Virus record (IMG/VR): IMGVR_UViG_3300046009_001560
Coordinates: 1-21,138 of that record
DNA from: a virus
Length of the DNA: 21,138 bases
Strand: one strand, 5' to 3'
Shown here piece after piece: positions 5,739 to 12,056 of this stretch. A model generated the notes under the pieces. It saw only the letters and a list, made by a program, of their open reading frames with translations. It was not told the origin of the DNA and ran no database searches. Each line of letters starts with the position of its first letter. The stretch's first letter is position 1. The position numbers and the translations under genes were made by a program.

Positions 5739-6766
5739 CAACCCACCACCCTTCCACTAAACTGCTTGCGCAAATCATGCAACTGCGTCCAGCCTTTGTC
5801 TGCGCACGCCCCAGCATTTGCCAACAGTTCACGCGAACTGAACACACCCTCTTGCTCTGGGTCGCCATTGGCCACAGTCGTGCCATTGATCTCGTAGACC
5901 GCAGTGAACTCGTCCGGCCCATCCTTGCGCTGCCAAGGCACCAAATCAGGATGCAGCACATGGCCATCACAGCCAGTGCGCTGCGCGTCCACGGGAATCA
6001 CATCGTCCCATTTGCCGCAGTGCCAGGTCGAGTCCGACAGCGGTGTGGCCATGGCACAGGTGCGGCAGTTCACATGCTTGGTGGTCTTGGACTCATGGCA
6101 GAACTCATGGGCATCACAGAACTTGCACTGATACCAACTCGCATCGGTGCTGATCGGTGGCGGCATGTTGTCGCTCAAAGCAATGTAGTGCCCTCGGCGT
6201 ATGGCCTTATCAGCCATATCTTTGTCTAGCTTCACGCGCTCGGTGTGGATCCGGTCATCGTCCTTGCACACGGCAACATACAGCGCACGGTCTAGACCAG
6301 TTCCGGCCATGTAAACCTGCATCTGCACAAAGTGCTCGGGCTTGGATTTCTCCACGCCGTCCTTCACCAGTGCATCAAACGACTTTTTGCTGTGCGTCTT
6401 GAACTCGGCAACATGCTTGGTCTTGGGCGCTTCAGGCACGCCAGAATCAATGATGGCATCAAGCGACCCCGAAACATGGCTACCAAAATCGACCCGGTGC
6501 TGACTTGAGACCTTGCGCACATCTACACCAATGGCACGCAGGTCGCTGATGATGTTGGCTTCTTCTTGGTGGCCACGGCGAAACAGGCGCAGGATGCGGC
6601 CAGAGAACTCAGGCTGCACAGCCCACCGAAACGACAGCCACAGCCACCGATCACACACATGGCCCAGCGTACTGGCCCCAAGGTGCGGGCGTGGCACCTC
6701 GGCAATGGCCTCATGGTGCTTGTCAATTAGCGCGTGAATGTTATGATCACTCTCGGGTATTTTCAT
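5738..6766 (-). CDS. Cas4/RecB-like PD-(D/E)XK exonuclease with cysteine cluster
   Basis: A 342-residue nuclease. A lone cysteine near the start (C38 in HVCDRWLW) and a later cluster (C214, C217, C223 in YQCKFCDAHEFC) match the four-cysteine iron-sulfur arrangement of Cas4/AddB-type nucleases. Catalytic candidates are GHQEE (67-69), GSLDAIID (D103), VAEFKTH (E121, K123) and QMQVYM (Q148, Q150). A further set of cysteines (CRTC, HC) follows, so a second metal site is possible. Start ATG 6766 is backed by GAGGAA 6 bases upstream; the frame extends to 6814 through a hairpin and is not used. There is no CRISPR nearby; the role is DNA-end resection in phage recombination. Its ribosome site is overlapped by a predicted antisense RNA. 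Confidence 0.88.
   Translation of the reverse strand: MKIPESDHNIHALIDKHHEAIAEVPRPHLGASTLGHVCDRWLWLSFRWAVQPEFSGRILRLFRRGHQEEANIISDLRAIGVDVRKVSSQHRVDFGSHVSGSLDAIIDSGVPEAPKTKHVAEFKTHSKKSFDALVKDGVEKSKPEHFVQMQVYMAGTGLDRALYVAVCKDDDRIHTERVKLDKDMADKAIRRGHYIALSDNMPPPISTDASWYQCKFCDAHEFCHESKTTKHVNCRTCAMATPLSDSTWHCGKWDDVIPVDAQRTGCDGHVLHPDLVPWQRKDGPDEFTAVYEINGTTVANGDPEQEGVFSSRELLANAGACADKGWTQLHDLRKQFSGRVVG
6720..6747 (+). promoter_or_regulatory. Predicted sigma70 promoter antisense to the nuclease start
   Basis: TTGTCA (6720-6725) and TATGAT (6742-6747) each match consensus at five of six positions with a 16-base spacer, and TG at 6739-6740 gives an extended -10. The direction is plus, opposite to the gene it lies in. 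The start point would be near 6753-6755. A perfect intrinsic terminator lies 35 bases beyond, in the same direction. Confidence 0.5.
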
Positions 6767-6820
6767 GATTGTTTCCTCGATGAAGTTTGCCCCGACCTTA
6801 AACAGTCGGGGCATTTTTTT
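6754..6820 (+). ncRNA. Predicted ~65-nt antisense RNA over the nuclease ribosome site
   Basis: The span from the predicted start point to the end of the terminator U-run would be a short RNA complementary to the first codons, ATG, Shine-Dalgarno (GAGGAA) and leader hairpin of the Cas4-like nuclease mRNA. Its terminator loop (CUUAAACA) and the sense loop (UGUUUAAG) are complementary, as in kissing-loop antisense systems of plasmids and transposons. The expected effect is repression of nuclease translation. The prediction rests on promoter and terminator motifs only. The start point is approximate. Confidence 0.4.
6789..6820 (+). terminator. Perfect intrinsic terminator on the plus strand
   Basis: GCCCCGAC and GTCGGGGC form a perfect 8-bp stem around an 8-base loop, followed by A and seven T. 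It reads as a rho-independent terminator only on the plus strand. On the minus strand the same hairpin lies upstream of the nuclease Shine-Dalgarno and has no U-run. No plus-strand gene ends here, so it either ends the predicted antisense RNA or blocks opposing transcription. Confidence 0.8.
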
Positions 6821-6910
6821 GGGTGGGCCTACTCGCTGCGTCTGGGTGCTACAAGGCTTTCGCCTACTCTCTTACGGCGCGTTGCCCAGCATCCGCTTTC
6901 GGCCCAAAAC
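6821..6910 (-). other. Structured leader between DUF669 gene and nuclease gene
   Basis: This gap is by far the longest within the leftward recombination block, where junctions otherwise overlap or nearly touch. On the minus strand it can be closed by TTTTGGG against CCCAAAA. Inside are CCG/CGG, CTGGG/CCCAG and a GAAA-capped AGGC/GCCT hairpin, with an alternative CGCC/GGCG pairing that excludes the last. GCCTACTC occurs twice on the plus strand, 35 bases apart (6827 and 6862). No reading frame looks real here. It could be a cis-regulatory RNA; I recognise no known riboswitch family. Confidence 0.4.
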
Positions 6911-7405
6911 TTACTTCTTAGCCCAAGGTGGCGCGGCCTTGCCAACACTGATCTGCGCAGCAGCCGGTGCTGCAAAAGACGCAGCCGATGGCGCAGCACT
7001 ACCCGAGACAGACTTAAAAGCCTTAACCTCGTTGCTGGCGCCATACTGCTCGTCTTGCTTGACCTCCAGCTTGATGCTGATCTGACCACCAATCAATTGG
7101 TCGGTGTCAGTCACCTTTGCCAAGCCAATCGCACGCATGATGTCGCCCAACTGCTGGCGACCAATCTCCTCAGCCTTGGGGTTGGCGTTCTTGATGTTCA
7201 AGTTGCCAAACACAACCCGGCCTTGATGGCTTGGGCCAGTGATGTCGTAACGCAGCTTGATGTACTGGCCATTGCCAGCCTTGGTAGCCTTCAGCTCGGC
7301 TTGCGAGATTGTGGCGGTGTACCAGCCAGCAGGCAAAGGCTCAAAACTGCCAGTGTTGCCAACAGGCATGTCGTTGACGTTAAATTCTTCGTTCAGAAAA
7401 GCCAT
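6911..7405 (-). CDS. DUF669 family protein, probable ssDNA-binding recombination partner
   Basis: A 164-residue protein starting MAFLNEEFNVNDMPVGNTGS, with AAGGAG 7 bases before ATG 7405. The core PLPAGWYTATISQAELKAT...NGQYIKLRYDITGP..QGRVVFGNLNIKN and IGLAKVTDTDQLIGGQISIKL is the pattern of the DUF669 family found in phage recombination clusters. The C-terminal linker is alanine/proline/serine rich and ends PPWAKK, like the disordered tails of ssDNA-binding proteins. It probably coats single strands for the Sak4-like protein. A structured 144-base gap separates it from the nuclease gene downstream. Confidence 0.88.
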   Translation of the reverse strand: MAFLNEEFNVNDMPVGNTGSFEPLPAGWYTATISQAELKATKAGNGQYIKLRYDITGPSHQGRVVFGNLNIKNANPKAEEIGRQQLGDIMRAIGLAKVTDTDQLIGGQISIKLEVKQDEQYGASNEVKAFKSVSGSAAPSAASFAAPAAAQISVGKAAPPWAKK

Positions 7406-7408
7406 GAT

Positions 7409-7804
7409 TTACTCCTTGGGGATGATTTTGAAAGATGGGCGGCCAGGCTTGGCCGTAATAGCACCAGCCAAAGGCCCGGTGATGGATTCGTCGGCTGATT
7501 TCCAGACCGACATGTTGATCTCCGGCTTCCACCGGAAAAGTGTTGCAAGGTGATCACTCAGTCCTGCTTCAGTGGCAAGCATTTGCAGCTTCTCTGAATC
7601 GACCTTGCGGTCGATGCGGCCTTCGATCTTGATCTCAAACCCTGCTGCGCCGACGGTTTCGGTGCTGTCAAGCTGGTCTGAGATTCTTGCCAGCTTCTTA
7701 ATGTGGTCTTCAATATCTCGGCGATCTTCTGTCGCATCTTTTTCTTCCTGTTTTGCTCTGAGCCACATCTGGGCCAACTCGGCCATATCGGTGGTTTCGA
7801 TCAT
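7409..7804 (-). CDS. Phage recombination-cluster protein of unknown function (131 aa)
   Basis: Start ATG 7804 (MIETTDMAELAQMWLRAKQE) has GGAGG 9 bases upstream and overlaps the previous stop as ATGA. The longer frame to 7879 would cover the upstream gene. The N-terminal 50 residues are charged and probably coiled coil (RAKQEEKDATEDRRDIEDHI). The rest has a strand-rich stretch (GFEIKIEGRIDRKVDSEKLQ) and ends KPGRPSFKIIPKE. Similar small proteins sit between Sak4 and DUF669 genes in siphophage recombination blocks, where they seem to be accessory factors. Confidence 0.8.
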   Translation of the reverse strand: MIETTDMAELAQMWLRAKQEEKDATEDRRDIEDHIKKLARISDQLDSTETVGAAGFEIKIEGRIDRKVDSEKLQMLATEAGLSDHLATLFRWKPEINMSVWKSADESITGPLAGAITAKPGRPSFKIIPKE

Positions 7805-7989
7805 TTCTTTCTTGCCTCCAGCATGGCGTCGGCCATTGCGTAGGACTGAAGAGCAGTAGCCACATAGTCTCCGCCCCATGTATCGGCAGAAACATCTGCC
7901 TGCATCGCCTTAGCCGCAAAGTAATCTCTGAGCGTCATACCCTCGTGCCCGTTGTAGCCAACTGGAAAGGCTTGGTCGTTCTTTTTCAT
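7801..7989 (-). CDS. Small conserved phage protein (62 aa)
   Basis: The product contains GMTLRDYFAAKAMQADVSAD and ends in a helix ALQSYAMADAMLEARKK. The MTLRDYFAAKAMQ...YAxADAML pattern is very common in short phage and prophage proteins, always without known function. The start at 7989 overlaps the Sak4-like stop as ATGA and the stop overlaps the next start as ATGA. It is soluble, with no cysteine or metal motif. Confidence 0.82.
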   Translation of the reverse strand: MKKNDQAFPVGYNGHEGMTLRDYFAAKAMQADVSADTWGGDYVATALQSYAMADAMLEARKK

Positions 7990-8663
7990 GCCTTGCCCCC
8001 GATCTTGTTAATGATTGCACCCAAATCTGGCGCTTCCCAAGCCTCCAGCTTGCCCGAGCGATCTTTGGCTAGCCAAAGCCCATCGCTGTCGCACATCAGC
8101 GCTCGCTGGGTGTTGCCCTCACCGTCACGCTCGACACGCAGCGCCAGCACTTCATCAAAGAAGTAAGGCAAGCCTTGGGTCAGGCTCTTGCCGGGCATAC
8201 CGGGGTTGTAGAGCATCTTGCCCATCTCGTCGGTGGACTTTTCCAGTTTGGCACTCATGTAGACGTGCTTTCCCGGCAAGTCACGGAAAGCACGGATCAG
8301 CTCTTGCATGGTGGTGTTCATCTCACCATAAGCAGCCCGACCGTCCTTGGACTTCTTCATCTCATGGGCCAGCACAACCTCGGCCACCTCGCTGATCGAG
8401 TCAAGCGCCACCGACTGAAAGCCAGTTGCCTCTTGGCTGTCACGGCACCATGTAAATGCTTCACGCAGATCGTCCATGCTCGCAATCTCGATGTATGGCA
8501 GATCAGCGTCCTGAATGGACAGCAAACCACCCTCCGCAGACAGTACGATTACATTAGGCAACGTCTTGACCAAAGTGGTCTTGCCTGCACCAGCTTGCCC
8601 GTAAACAAGCAACTTCACACCATTGGCAGTTAAACCGCCAGTCGATTTCAAATTGATAGCCAT
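7986..8663 (-). CDS. Sak4-like RecA-fold single-strand annealing ATPase
   Basis: A 225-residue P-loop ATPase: Walker A VYGQAGAGKTTL (GQAGAGKT at 22-29), EGGLLSI after the first strand, Walker B FQSVALDSISE, and a late core HVYMSAKLEKS...MLYNPGMPGKS. Size and motif order match phage Sak4 proteins, a RecA/Rad51-related annealing family that works with a phage ssDNA-binding protein (here DUF669). GGAG lies 7 bases before ATG 8663. It is the first gene behind the leftward promoter at 8717-8744, so it heads the recombination operon. Confidence 0.9.
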   Translation of the reverse strand: MAINLKSTGGLTANGVKLLVYGQAGAGKTTLVKTLPNVIVLSAEGGLLSIQDADLPYIEIASMDDLREAFTWCRDSQEATGFQSVALDSISEVAEVVLAHEMKKSKDGRAAYGEMNTTMQELIRAFRDLPGKHVYMSAKLEKSTDEMGKMLYNPGMPGKSLTQGLPYFFDEVLALRVERDGEGNTQRALMCDSDGLWLAKDRSGKLEAWEAPDLGAIINKIGGKA

Positions 8664-8769
8664 CTGGCTCTCCTTTTTTGCACCACTGTCAGGGAATCTG
8701 TTTGTGGTGTAGCGACATTGTAGCGTATGATTCGCACATCACAACATTTTTTTTTAACAAGGACAAAAC
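8664..8769. promoter_or_regulatory. Divergent control region between leftward and rightward genes
   Basis: The leftward promoter is TTGTGA (8744-8739) and TACAAT (8722-8717) with 16-base spacing. The rightward candidate is TTGTGG (8702-8707) and TATGAT (8726-8731) with 18-base spacing. The two overlap, so one bound protein could block both. TGTAGCG occurs twice in direct orientation (8708-8714 and 8719-8725), 11 bp apart, as a possible operator for the Cro-like protein. A T9 run follows at 8747-8755 before the rightward Shine-Dalgarno AAGGAC. Confidence 0.6.
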
Positions 8770-8955
8770 ATGATGACCCTAGAACAGATACGCCACGCAC
8801 TTTCAGACCGAATGCCAATCAAGGTGGCAGAGGCCACTGGCGTTCACTACAACACCATTCGCCAAGTGCGAGATAACCCCAAAGCAAACCCCACGCACAA
8901 AGTCTTGCAGGCTTTGTCGGACTATTTGGAAAGCCGGAAGGTGACGCATGGCTGA
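8770..8955 (+). CDS. Cro/CI-type HTH regulator (61 aa)
   Basis: The protein starts MMTLEQIRHALSDRMPIKVA and has one helix-turn-helix of XRE/Cro type (IKVAEATGVHYNTIRQVRDN, about 17-36). LQALSDYLE then forms a closing helix. AAGGAC lies 5 bases before ATG 8770; the second ATG at 8773 is an equal choice. It is the first rightward gene after a divergent promoter region, the classic place of a Cro-like switch. No opposing CI-like repressor gene is in the window. Its stop overlaps the next start by 8 bases. Confidence 0.85.
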   Translation: MMTLEQIRHALSDRMPIKVAEATGVHYNTIRQVRDNPKANPTHKVLQALSDYLESRKVTHG

Positions 8956-9775
8956 TCCTTTCAAGATCACAGAGCCGACCTGCATCAGCTTTAGTGGTGG
9001 CCGCACCAGTGCTTACATGCTTTGGCGGGTGCTTCAGGCTCACCAGATGAGCCTGCCTGATGAGGCAATTGTGTGTTTTGCCAACACCGGCAAGGAGGAT
9101 GAAGCAACCTTGCGCTTTGTTCAGGACTGTTCAGACCGATGGAATGTAGAGATTCATTGGGTTGAGTTCCAAGATGCTGATCCCGCTTTTAGGCGGGTTT
9201 CATTTGAAACTGCAAGCCGAAACGGTGAGCCATTTGAGGCTTTGATCAAGAAGCGAAACTATCTTCCAAATCCAGTTACTAGGTTTTGCACTGCCGAGTT
9301 GAAAATTCGCACCATCCACAAATATTTGAAATCTCTAGGCTGGGATCACAACGAGCAGATGGATTGGGTCGGGATGAGGGCAGATGAACAACGCCGAGCA
9401 GCCAAAATTGCTGACAAATCTCGCATCCCATTGGTGACGGCTGGCATTACAAAAGAAGATGTTGGCGCTTTCTGGAAAGCCCAGCCATTTGACCTCGGCC
9501 TTCCAAACAACAATGGGGTGACTATGCACGGGAACTGTGATCTCTGTTTTTTAAAAGGCGGGGCACAAGTTTTATCTTTGATTGCCGAAAAACCAGAACG
9601 CGGTATCTGGTGGGCCAAAATGGAGGCGTTGGCGTTGGCGTTGGCGTCCAAGCCAAGCGGCGCGGTATTTCGTTCCGACCGCCCATCCTATGCCTCAATG
9701 ATTCAATTTGCAGCAGACCAAACCGACATGTTCGACAAAAATGAAGAGGCAATCGCTTGCTTCTGTGGAGACTAA
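8948..9775 (+). CDS. PAPS reductase / DndC-like PP-loop protein
   Basis: A 275-residue protein with the PP-loop SFSGGRTS (14-21), which binds ATP or a nucleotide in PAPS reductases, DndC and related enzymes. FANTGKEDEATLRFV, RFCTAELKIRTI (C114) and VGMRADEQRR follow in the family order. GNCDLCFLKG (C197, C200) and a terminal CFC (C271, C273) could hold an iron-sulfur cluster. Phages often carry such a gene; proposed roles are DNA or nucleotide sulfur chemistry, or sulfur assimilation, and none is settled. The partners DndB/D/E are not present here. AAGGTG precedes ATG 8948. Confidence 0.88.
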   Translation: MADPFKITEPTCISFSGGRTSAYMLWRVLQAHQMSLPDEAIVCFANTGKEDEATLRFVQDCSDRWNVEIHWVEFQDADPAFRRVSFETASRNGEPFEALIKKRNYLPNPVTRFCTAELKIRTIHKYLKSLGWDHNEQMDWVGMRADEQRRAAKIADKSRIPLVTAGITKEDVGAFWKAQPFDLGLPNNNGVTMHGNCDLCFLKGGAQVLSLIAEKPERGIWWAKMEALALALASKPSGAVFRSDRPSYASMIQFAADQTDMFDKNEEAIACFCGD

Positions 9776-9778
9776 TTA

Positions 9779-11794
9779 ATGGCCAACCTTTCAAACATCC
9801 TCGGCGGCCCTTGGTCGCCACCCCCCGAGAAAATCGTTGCATCACCAGAGGCGCAGCTCATTGACGCCATCAGGGCCGCTGGCCTTGAGCCACCAGATCA
9901 CATTGAGATGGATGGCAAGATTCACCGCTTCAAATCTGGCACCAAAGGCAAGCCAGGCATCGATAAGCCAGGCTGGTATTTGGTGTTTGGCGATGGCATC
10001 CCAGCGGGTCGCTTTGGCTGCTGGAGGGCTGGCATCGAGGCCACTTTCAGGGCAGACGTTGGCCGCAAGCTCACCCACACCGAGGAAATGATCCACGTCA
10101 AGCGCCTTGCTGAGTCCAAGGCAGTGCGGGATGCGGAAATCATTCGCCAGCACCAAGTCGCCAGCGAGACGGTTGAGCAAATCTGGGCCACAGCCAACCC
10201 GGCCAGCCCCGAGCACCCTTACTTGGCCAACAAGGGCATCGGCGTGCATGGCGCACGAATCACAGGCGATGGCCGCCTGATGGTGCCCCTGTACGACCAG
10301 AACGGCACCCTCTCGAGTCTCCAGTACATTGCGCACGACGGCGGCAAGCTCTACCACCCCGGTGGTCAGACTGGCGGAAAGTTCTGGCAGCTAGGCTCAC
10401 TGGATGAGCCTGGACCACTGTATATCGCAGAAGGCTTTGCCACAGCGGCAACCATCCATGAGACCACTAACCGCCCCTGCATCGTGGCCTACAGCGCCAG
10501 CAACTTGGTGCCCGTGACCGGCAAGCTGCGCGATCTGTACGGCCCAGCCCAAGAGATCGTGATCGTTGCCGACAACGACGCCTCCGGCGTTGGCCAGCGC
10601 TACGCCGAGCAGGCCAGTGCCAAATACGGCGCTCGCACGGTGATGCCACCGGTCCAAGGAGACGCCAACGATTATGTGCAGTCCGGCAACGACCTGGCCA
10701 GCCTCCTAACCCCAACAGCAGACGACTGGCTCATCCCAGCCGATGAGTTCTCAGCCCAGCCCAGCCCCATCTCATGGCTGGTCAAGCGCTGGATTCAGGA
10801 CCAAGCCCTTGTGATGGTCCACGGCCCATCCGGTGGTGGCAAGACGTTTGTGGTGCTGGACTGGTGCCTGCGCATTGCCAGCAGCACCCCGAGCTGGTGC
10901 GGCAACAAGGTTCGCCCCGGTCATGTGGTCTATCTGGCCGGCGAGGGTCACCACGGCCTGCGAGGCCGAATTGCCGCCTGGAAGCACCACCATCAAGCAG
11001 GCAAACTGAACATGTGGCTGTCCAAGCACGGCTGCGACCTCAACACCCCAGCCGGTTACCTCAAAGTGGTCGAGCACATCCGAATGCTGCCTGAGACCCC
11101 CAAGGTGATCGTGGTCGATACCCTGCACCGCTTCCTTGCAGGCGACGAGAACAGCGCCCAAGACGCCAAGACCATGCTGGACGCCTGCGGCAACCTGATG
11201 ATGGAGTTCAACTGCACCGTCATTCTTGTCCACCACACCGGCGTCTCAGACGAAGCCCAGCACCGCGCCCGAGGCTCAAGCGCCTGGCGAGGAGCCCTCG
11301 ACATTGAGATCAGCGTCATCCCCGGCAAAGACAACCAGCCCATGCAGCTGGTCCAGCGCAAGAGCAAAGACGCCGAAATGGCCGAGCCAATCTACCTCGA
11401 CCTCCAGCAAGTCACCATCCCAGGCTGGTACGACGAGGACAACCACCCCGTCACCAGCGCCATCACCATAGAGGCCGAAGCCCCAGCCGCGCCAACCAAG
11501 AAAGACTCCAAGATCGATGGCCACCGCAAGACATGGGAAAACGCCTGGTGGGCATCCGGCGCTGAGGTCAGGGATGATCTGCCCTACCTCAGCCGGTCAG
11601 CCCTCAAAGACAAACTGACCCAAGACGGCAACGCCGAGCGCACCGTGAGGAATATGATCAATCCGTCTTACAACGACAAATTGATAGGTGCGCTGCTCCA
11701 GGCTGACATGATTCAGAACACCGAGCACGGCTGGGTGATGGTCGATGAGGTGAACGCCAGTACCATGATGATGCGGAAAAACTCAGAGCAATAA
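9779..11794 (+). CDS. Primase-helicase: Toprim domain plus RepA-like AAA helicase
   Basis: A 671-residue bifunctional replication protein. The N-terminal third includes WYLVFGDGIPAGRFGCW, the usual primase-associated domain, without a CHC2 zinc finger. The Toprim centre is IAEGFATAATIH (E218) and VIVADNDASG (D265, D267). The helicase centre has Walker A HGPSGGGKT (348-356), Walker B KVIVVDTLH (442-450), VILVHHTG (481-488) and RGSSAWRGALD, as in RepA/DnaB-like hexameric helicases. Similar fusions replicate many phages and integrative plasmids. GGAG lies 8 bases before ATG 9779. The origin-like repeats begin 12 bases after its stop, so it probably acts there. Confidence 0.93.
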   Translation: MANLSNILGGPWSPPPEKIVASPEAQLIDAIRAAGLEPPDHIEMDGKIHRFKSGTKGKPGIDKPGWYLVFGDGIPAGRFGCWRAGIEATFRADVGRKLTHTEEMIHVKRLAESKAVRDAEIIRQHQVASETVEQIWATANPASPEHPYLANKGIGVHGARITGDGRLMVPLYDQNGTLSSLQYIAHDGGKLYHPGGQTGGKFWQLGSLDEPGPLYIAEGFATAATIHETTNRPCIVAYSASNLVPVTGKLRDLYGPAQEIVIVADNDASGVGQRYAEQASAKYGARTVMPPVQGDANDYVQSGNDLASLLTPTADDWLIPADEFSAQPSPISWLVKRWIQDQALVMVHGPSGGGKTFVVLDWCLRIASSTPSWCGNKVRPGHVVYLAGEGHHGLRGRIAAWKHHHQAGKLNMWLSKHGCDLNTPAGYLKVVEHIRMLPETPKVIVVDTLHRFLAGDENSAQDAKTMLDACGNLMMEFNCTVILVHHTGVSDEAQHRARGSSAWRGALDIEISVIPGKDNQPMQLVQRKSKDAEMAEPIYLDLQQVTIPGWYDEDNHPVTSAITIEAEAPAAPTKKDSKIDGHRKTWENAWWASGAEVRDDLPYLSRSALKDKLTQDGNAERTVRNMINPSYNDKLIGALLQADMIQNTEHGWVMVDEVNASTMMMRKNSEQ

Positions 11795-11805
11795 GGAAAT
11801 TACCC

Positions 11806-11825
11806 TGTGGATAACCTGTGGATAA
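11806..11825 (-). promoter_or_regulatory. Two tandem consensus DnaA boxes
   Basis: TGTGGATAA occurs at 11806-11814 and 11817-11825, each the exact complement of the DnaA box TTATCCACA. Both have the same orientation and are one helical turn apart, which favours cooperative binding. Confidence 0.8.
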
Positions 11826-11837
11826 CTTTTATTTGGT

Positions 11838-11950
11838 TGACCCTAAATGACCCTAGGGTCAAAGTCAGGGTCAGGGTCAAAAACGGGCAAAACAGCGCCA
11901 AAGTTGACCCTCCCTGACCCCCAACCCTTTAGGGTTGGGGTCAAGGGTCA
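11838..11950. repeat. TGACCCT iteron cluster
   Basis: Exact TGACCCT is at 11838, 11848 and 11905; exact AGGGTCA at 11855, 11867, 11873 and 11944; one-base variants are at 11915 (TGACCCC) and 11937 (GGGGTCA). The pair at 11848-11861 forms a perfect 14-bp palindrome, and the copies at 11867 and 11873 share a base. Nine copies in 113 bp cannot be chance. They look like binding sites for the phage initiator. Confidence 0.8.
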
Positions 11951-11974
11951 AGGCGTTGCAGGGGTTTTAGGGTT

Positions 11975-11996
11975 GCTGAGTTTTTTGGGACTCAGC
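11975..11996. repeat. Origin hairpin GCTGAGT/ACTCAGC
   Basis: A perfect 7-bp stem with an 8-base loop (TTTTTGGG) stands one base before the third consensus DnaA box. No gene ends here. On one strand such a hairpin could serve as a single-strand priming or protein-binding site. Confidence 0.5.
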
Positions 11997-11997
11997 C

Positions 11998-12006
11998 TGT
12001 GGATAA
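11998..12006 (-). promoter_or_regulatory. Third consensus DnaA box
   Basis: TGTGGATAA, same orientation as the tandem pair 190 bp to the left; an A/T-rich stretch follows. Confidence 0.7.
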
Positions 12007-12056
12007 CTTTTCTAGTTCAATGATTTTTTGGTCGCACACTTTTTAGAGGCATGGTC

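Larger units (their letters stand above)
11795..12056. other. Putative replication origin (DnaA boxes and iterons)
   Basis: This gene-free stretch begins with two tandem consensus DnaA boxes (TGTGGATAA) 11 bp apart, then a block of TGACCCT/AGGGTCA heptamers, a long imperfect hairpin (ACCCCCAACCC against GGGTTGGGGT, about 11917-11942), a GCTGAGT/ACTCAGC hairpin (11975-11996) and a third consensus DnaA box (11998-12006). The A/T-rich segment after it (about 12004-12050) could melt. Position directly after the primase-helicase gene supports an origin. Whether initiation uses host DnaA, the phage protein, or both is not shown. Confidence 0.72.

Noticed and set aside
5738-6766. Reading the Cas4-like gene as part of a CRISPR-Cas adaptation module
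   Set aside because: No Cas1, Cas2 or repeat array is present; the neighbours are phage recombination genes.
6821-6910. A known riboswitch class in the nuclease leader
   Set aside because: No conserved core of a class I know could be matched by eye; only generic hairpins are visible.
6734-7498. A 254-codon plus-strand frame across DUF669 and the nuclease start
   Set aside because: It is antisense to two supported genes, has no Shine-Dalgarno, and crosses a perfect plus-strand terminator.
8774-8780. TGACCCT at the start of the Cro-like gene as a further iteron
   Set aside because: A 7-base word is expected two to three times by chance in a window of this size, and this copy is isolated.
8948-9775. 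A complete Dnd phosphorothioation system
   Set aside because: Only the PP-loop protein is present; no DndA, B, D or E-like gene is in the window.
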